From Collimonas arenae (GTDB lineage Bacteria; Pseudomonadota; Gammaproteobacteria; Burkholderiales; Burkholderiaceae_D), in the NCBI RefSeq assembly GCF_000786695.1, contig NZ_CP009962.1, forward strand, positions 2,046,001-2,110,000: a DNA stretch of 64,000 nt. The letters run 5' to 3'. Both the position numbers and the translations under genes were made by a program. This document shows positions 63,332-64,000 of the stretch, piece after piece. How positions within the stretch are numbered: the first letter of the stretch is position 1; each line of letters begins with the position of its first letter. The notes under the pieces are model-generated. The model worked only from the letters and a program-made list of their open reading frames with translations, had not been told where the DNA came from and made no database searches.

Positions 63332-63601
63332 CTATCGCTTACCACGCAGACCGAAAATAAGCATGACGAAAGGATAGGCGAGCAGTCCTGGAAGAGCAAA
63401 AAACGGGTTGGCATAGTAATTGGCTGCACCAGCTGAGAGCTTGTACGTTAATACGCTTAAAAGAACAAAAGCGCATGGACGCCATAAGCCTTCCGAAAGC
63501 GCCCATGGCATTGGAGTGAAAAACCCGAGCCAGCAAAAGCACATTTTAATCGTTCTCCGCTTTCCATCATCGCGTCTCAACAAAACCAACTTTTTCATCA
63601 T
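63332..63601 (-). CDS. Small membrane protein, hypothetical
   Basis: An 89-residue protein with two to three hydrophobic segments (about residues 20-34, 41-55, 66-84) and a basic N-terminus. The pattern (short basic head, FTPMPWALSEGLWRPCAFV) resembles small DUF2628/YfjD-like membrane proteins, but I cannot name it with confidence. Confidence 0.6.
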   Translation of the reverse strand: MMKKLVLLRRDDGKRRTIKMCFCWLGFFTPMPWALSEGLWRPCAFVLLSVLTYKLSAGAANYYANPFFALPGLLAYPFVMLIFGLRGKR

Positions 63602-63835
63602 CGGGGAGTGTGAATGCTATTTGATCAATCGGGAGATGTTGCCGCAGGCCCACTTTTGGAGCAATATTGATCCGATTAAGCCCGTCATTGCACAGATGCC
63701 AGCTTCGGACCTAATTACCTATCGTATATATTCCCGGTTTTACACGCCTACAGACGCTAAGGGGGGCAAGCCTCTTACGCGGGGAGGCAGCAAAGTGCTT
63801 TCTATAAATCAAAATCAAATTCGGAGGATCAAAGA

Positions 63836-64000
63836 ATGAATCCTAAGGTTGATGCATATCTAAGCAAGGCAAAAAAATGGCAGGAAGAATTTGAGAAATT
63901 GAGAATGATCATTCTCGACTGCCAGCTGACCGAAGAATTGAAGTGGGGCGTTCCTTGTTACTCGCTCGATAAAAGAAACATCGTTTTAATACATGGATTT
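63836..64000 (+). CDS. YdeI/DUF1801-like protein, N-terminal part (3' end outside window)
   Basis: The 55 visible residues start MNPKVDAYLSKAKKWQEEF and continue with ELKWGVPCYSLDKRNIVLI, which fits the YdhG/YdeI (DUF1801) family of small cytosolic proteins. TCGGAGG precedes the ATG at 63836. The gap 63602-63835 before it holds nothing else I can call. The gene is cut by the right edge of the window. Confidence 0.75.
   Translation, partial: MNPKVDAYLSKAKKWQEEFEKLRMIILDCQLTEELKWGVPCYSLDKRNIVLIHGF

Overview
The window reads as chromosomal DNA of a betaproteobacterium of the Burkholderiales, most plausibly Oxalobacteraceae (a Collimonas- or Janthinobacterium-like soil bacterium). This rests on the codon and GC-rich style of the housekeeping genes, a nadE gene next to a PII gene, an EamA-type exporter, paired SfnB-like flavoproteins and an orphan T6SS vgrG cassette. 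The genus is inference; there is no rRNA gene here to settle it.

Region 1 (1-32396) is the right-hand part of a large plus-strand biosynthetic operon, cut by the left window edge. It holds the end of a modular PKS (DH-KR-ACP-KS-partial C), an extended SDR, a PLP-dependent alpha-oxoamine synthase, a free-standing ACP, an AT-AT bidomain protein, a 6516-residue five-module NRPS, a two-gene ABC exporter and an Sfp-type phosphopantetheinyl transferase. Several genes overlap by ATGA. No AT domain follows the visible KS, so the AT-AT protein probably acts in trans. The SDR/oxoamine synthase/ACP trio has the same gene content as bacterial sphingolipid loci (serine palmitoyltransferase, carrier protein, CerR-like reductase). 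The NRPS has no thioesterase and ends in a condensation-like domain. My inference is that the polyketide is turned into a sphingoid-like amino-ketone or amino-alcohol and joined to a pentapeptide with two D residues, giving a lipopeptide that the ABC pair exports.

Region 2 (32397-47051) is mostly core genome: a J-domain protein with three uncharacterised partners, inorganic pyrophosphatase, an EamA-like exporter, a FemAB-like protein, glutamine-dependent NAD synthetase, PII, an operon of two SfnB-like acyl-CoA-dehydrogenase-fold flavoproteins plus an FMN monooxygenase (sulfur scavenging), an acetyltransferase and a methyltransferase.

Region 3 (47052-60484) is an accessory island, AT-richer in several stretches. 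It has a SymE-like protein, a DUF2515-like protein with a small membrane partner, a candidate sRNA, then an orphan T6SS cassette: vgrG, DUF4123 adaptor, small membrane protein, a family of Tat-type lipoproteins (two intact, two broken by nonsense codons), a DUF2235/Tle1-like lipase, a PAAR protein and a ketosynthase-fold membrane protein. Between and after these lie scrambled fragments of the same genes, the debris of repeated duplication and decay.

Region 4 (60358-64000) has a minus-strand trio (ArsR-type regulator and two small membrane proteins), an MtfA-type zinc peptidase, an SGNH hydrolase, a small membrane protein and the start of a YdeI/DUF1801-like gene cut by the right edge. I found no tRNA, rRNA, CRISPR array or intact insertion sequence.
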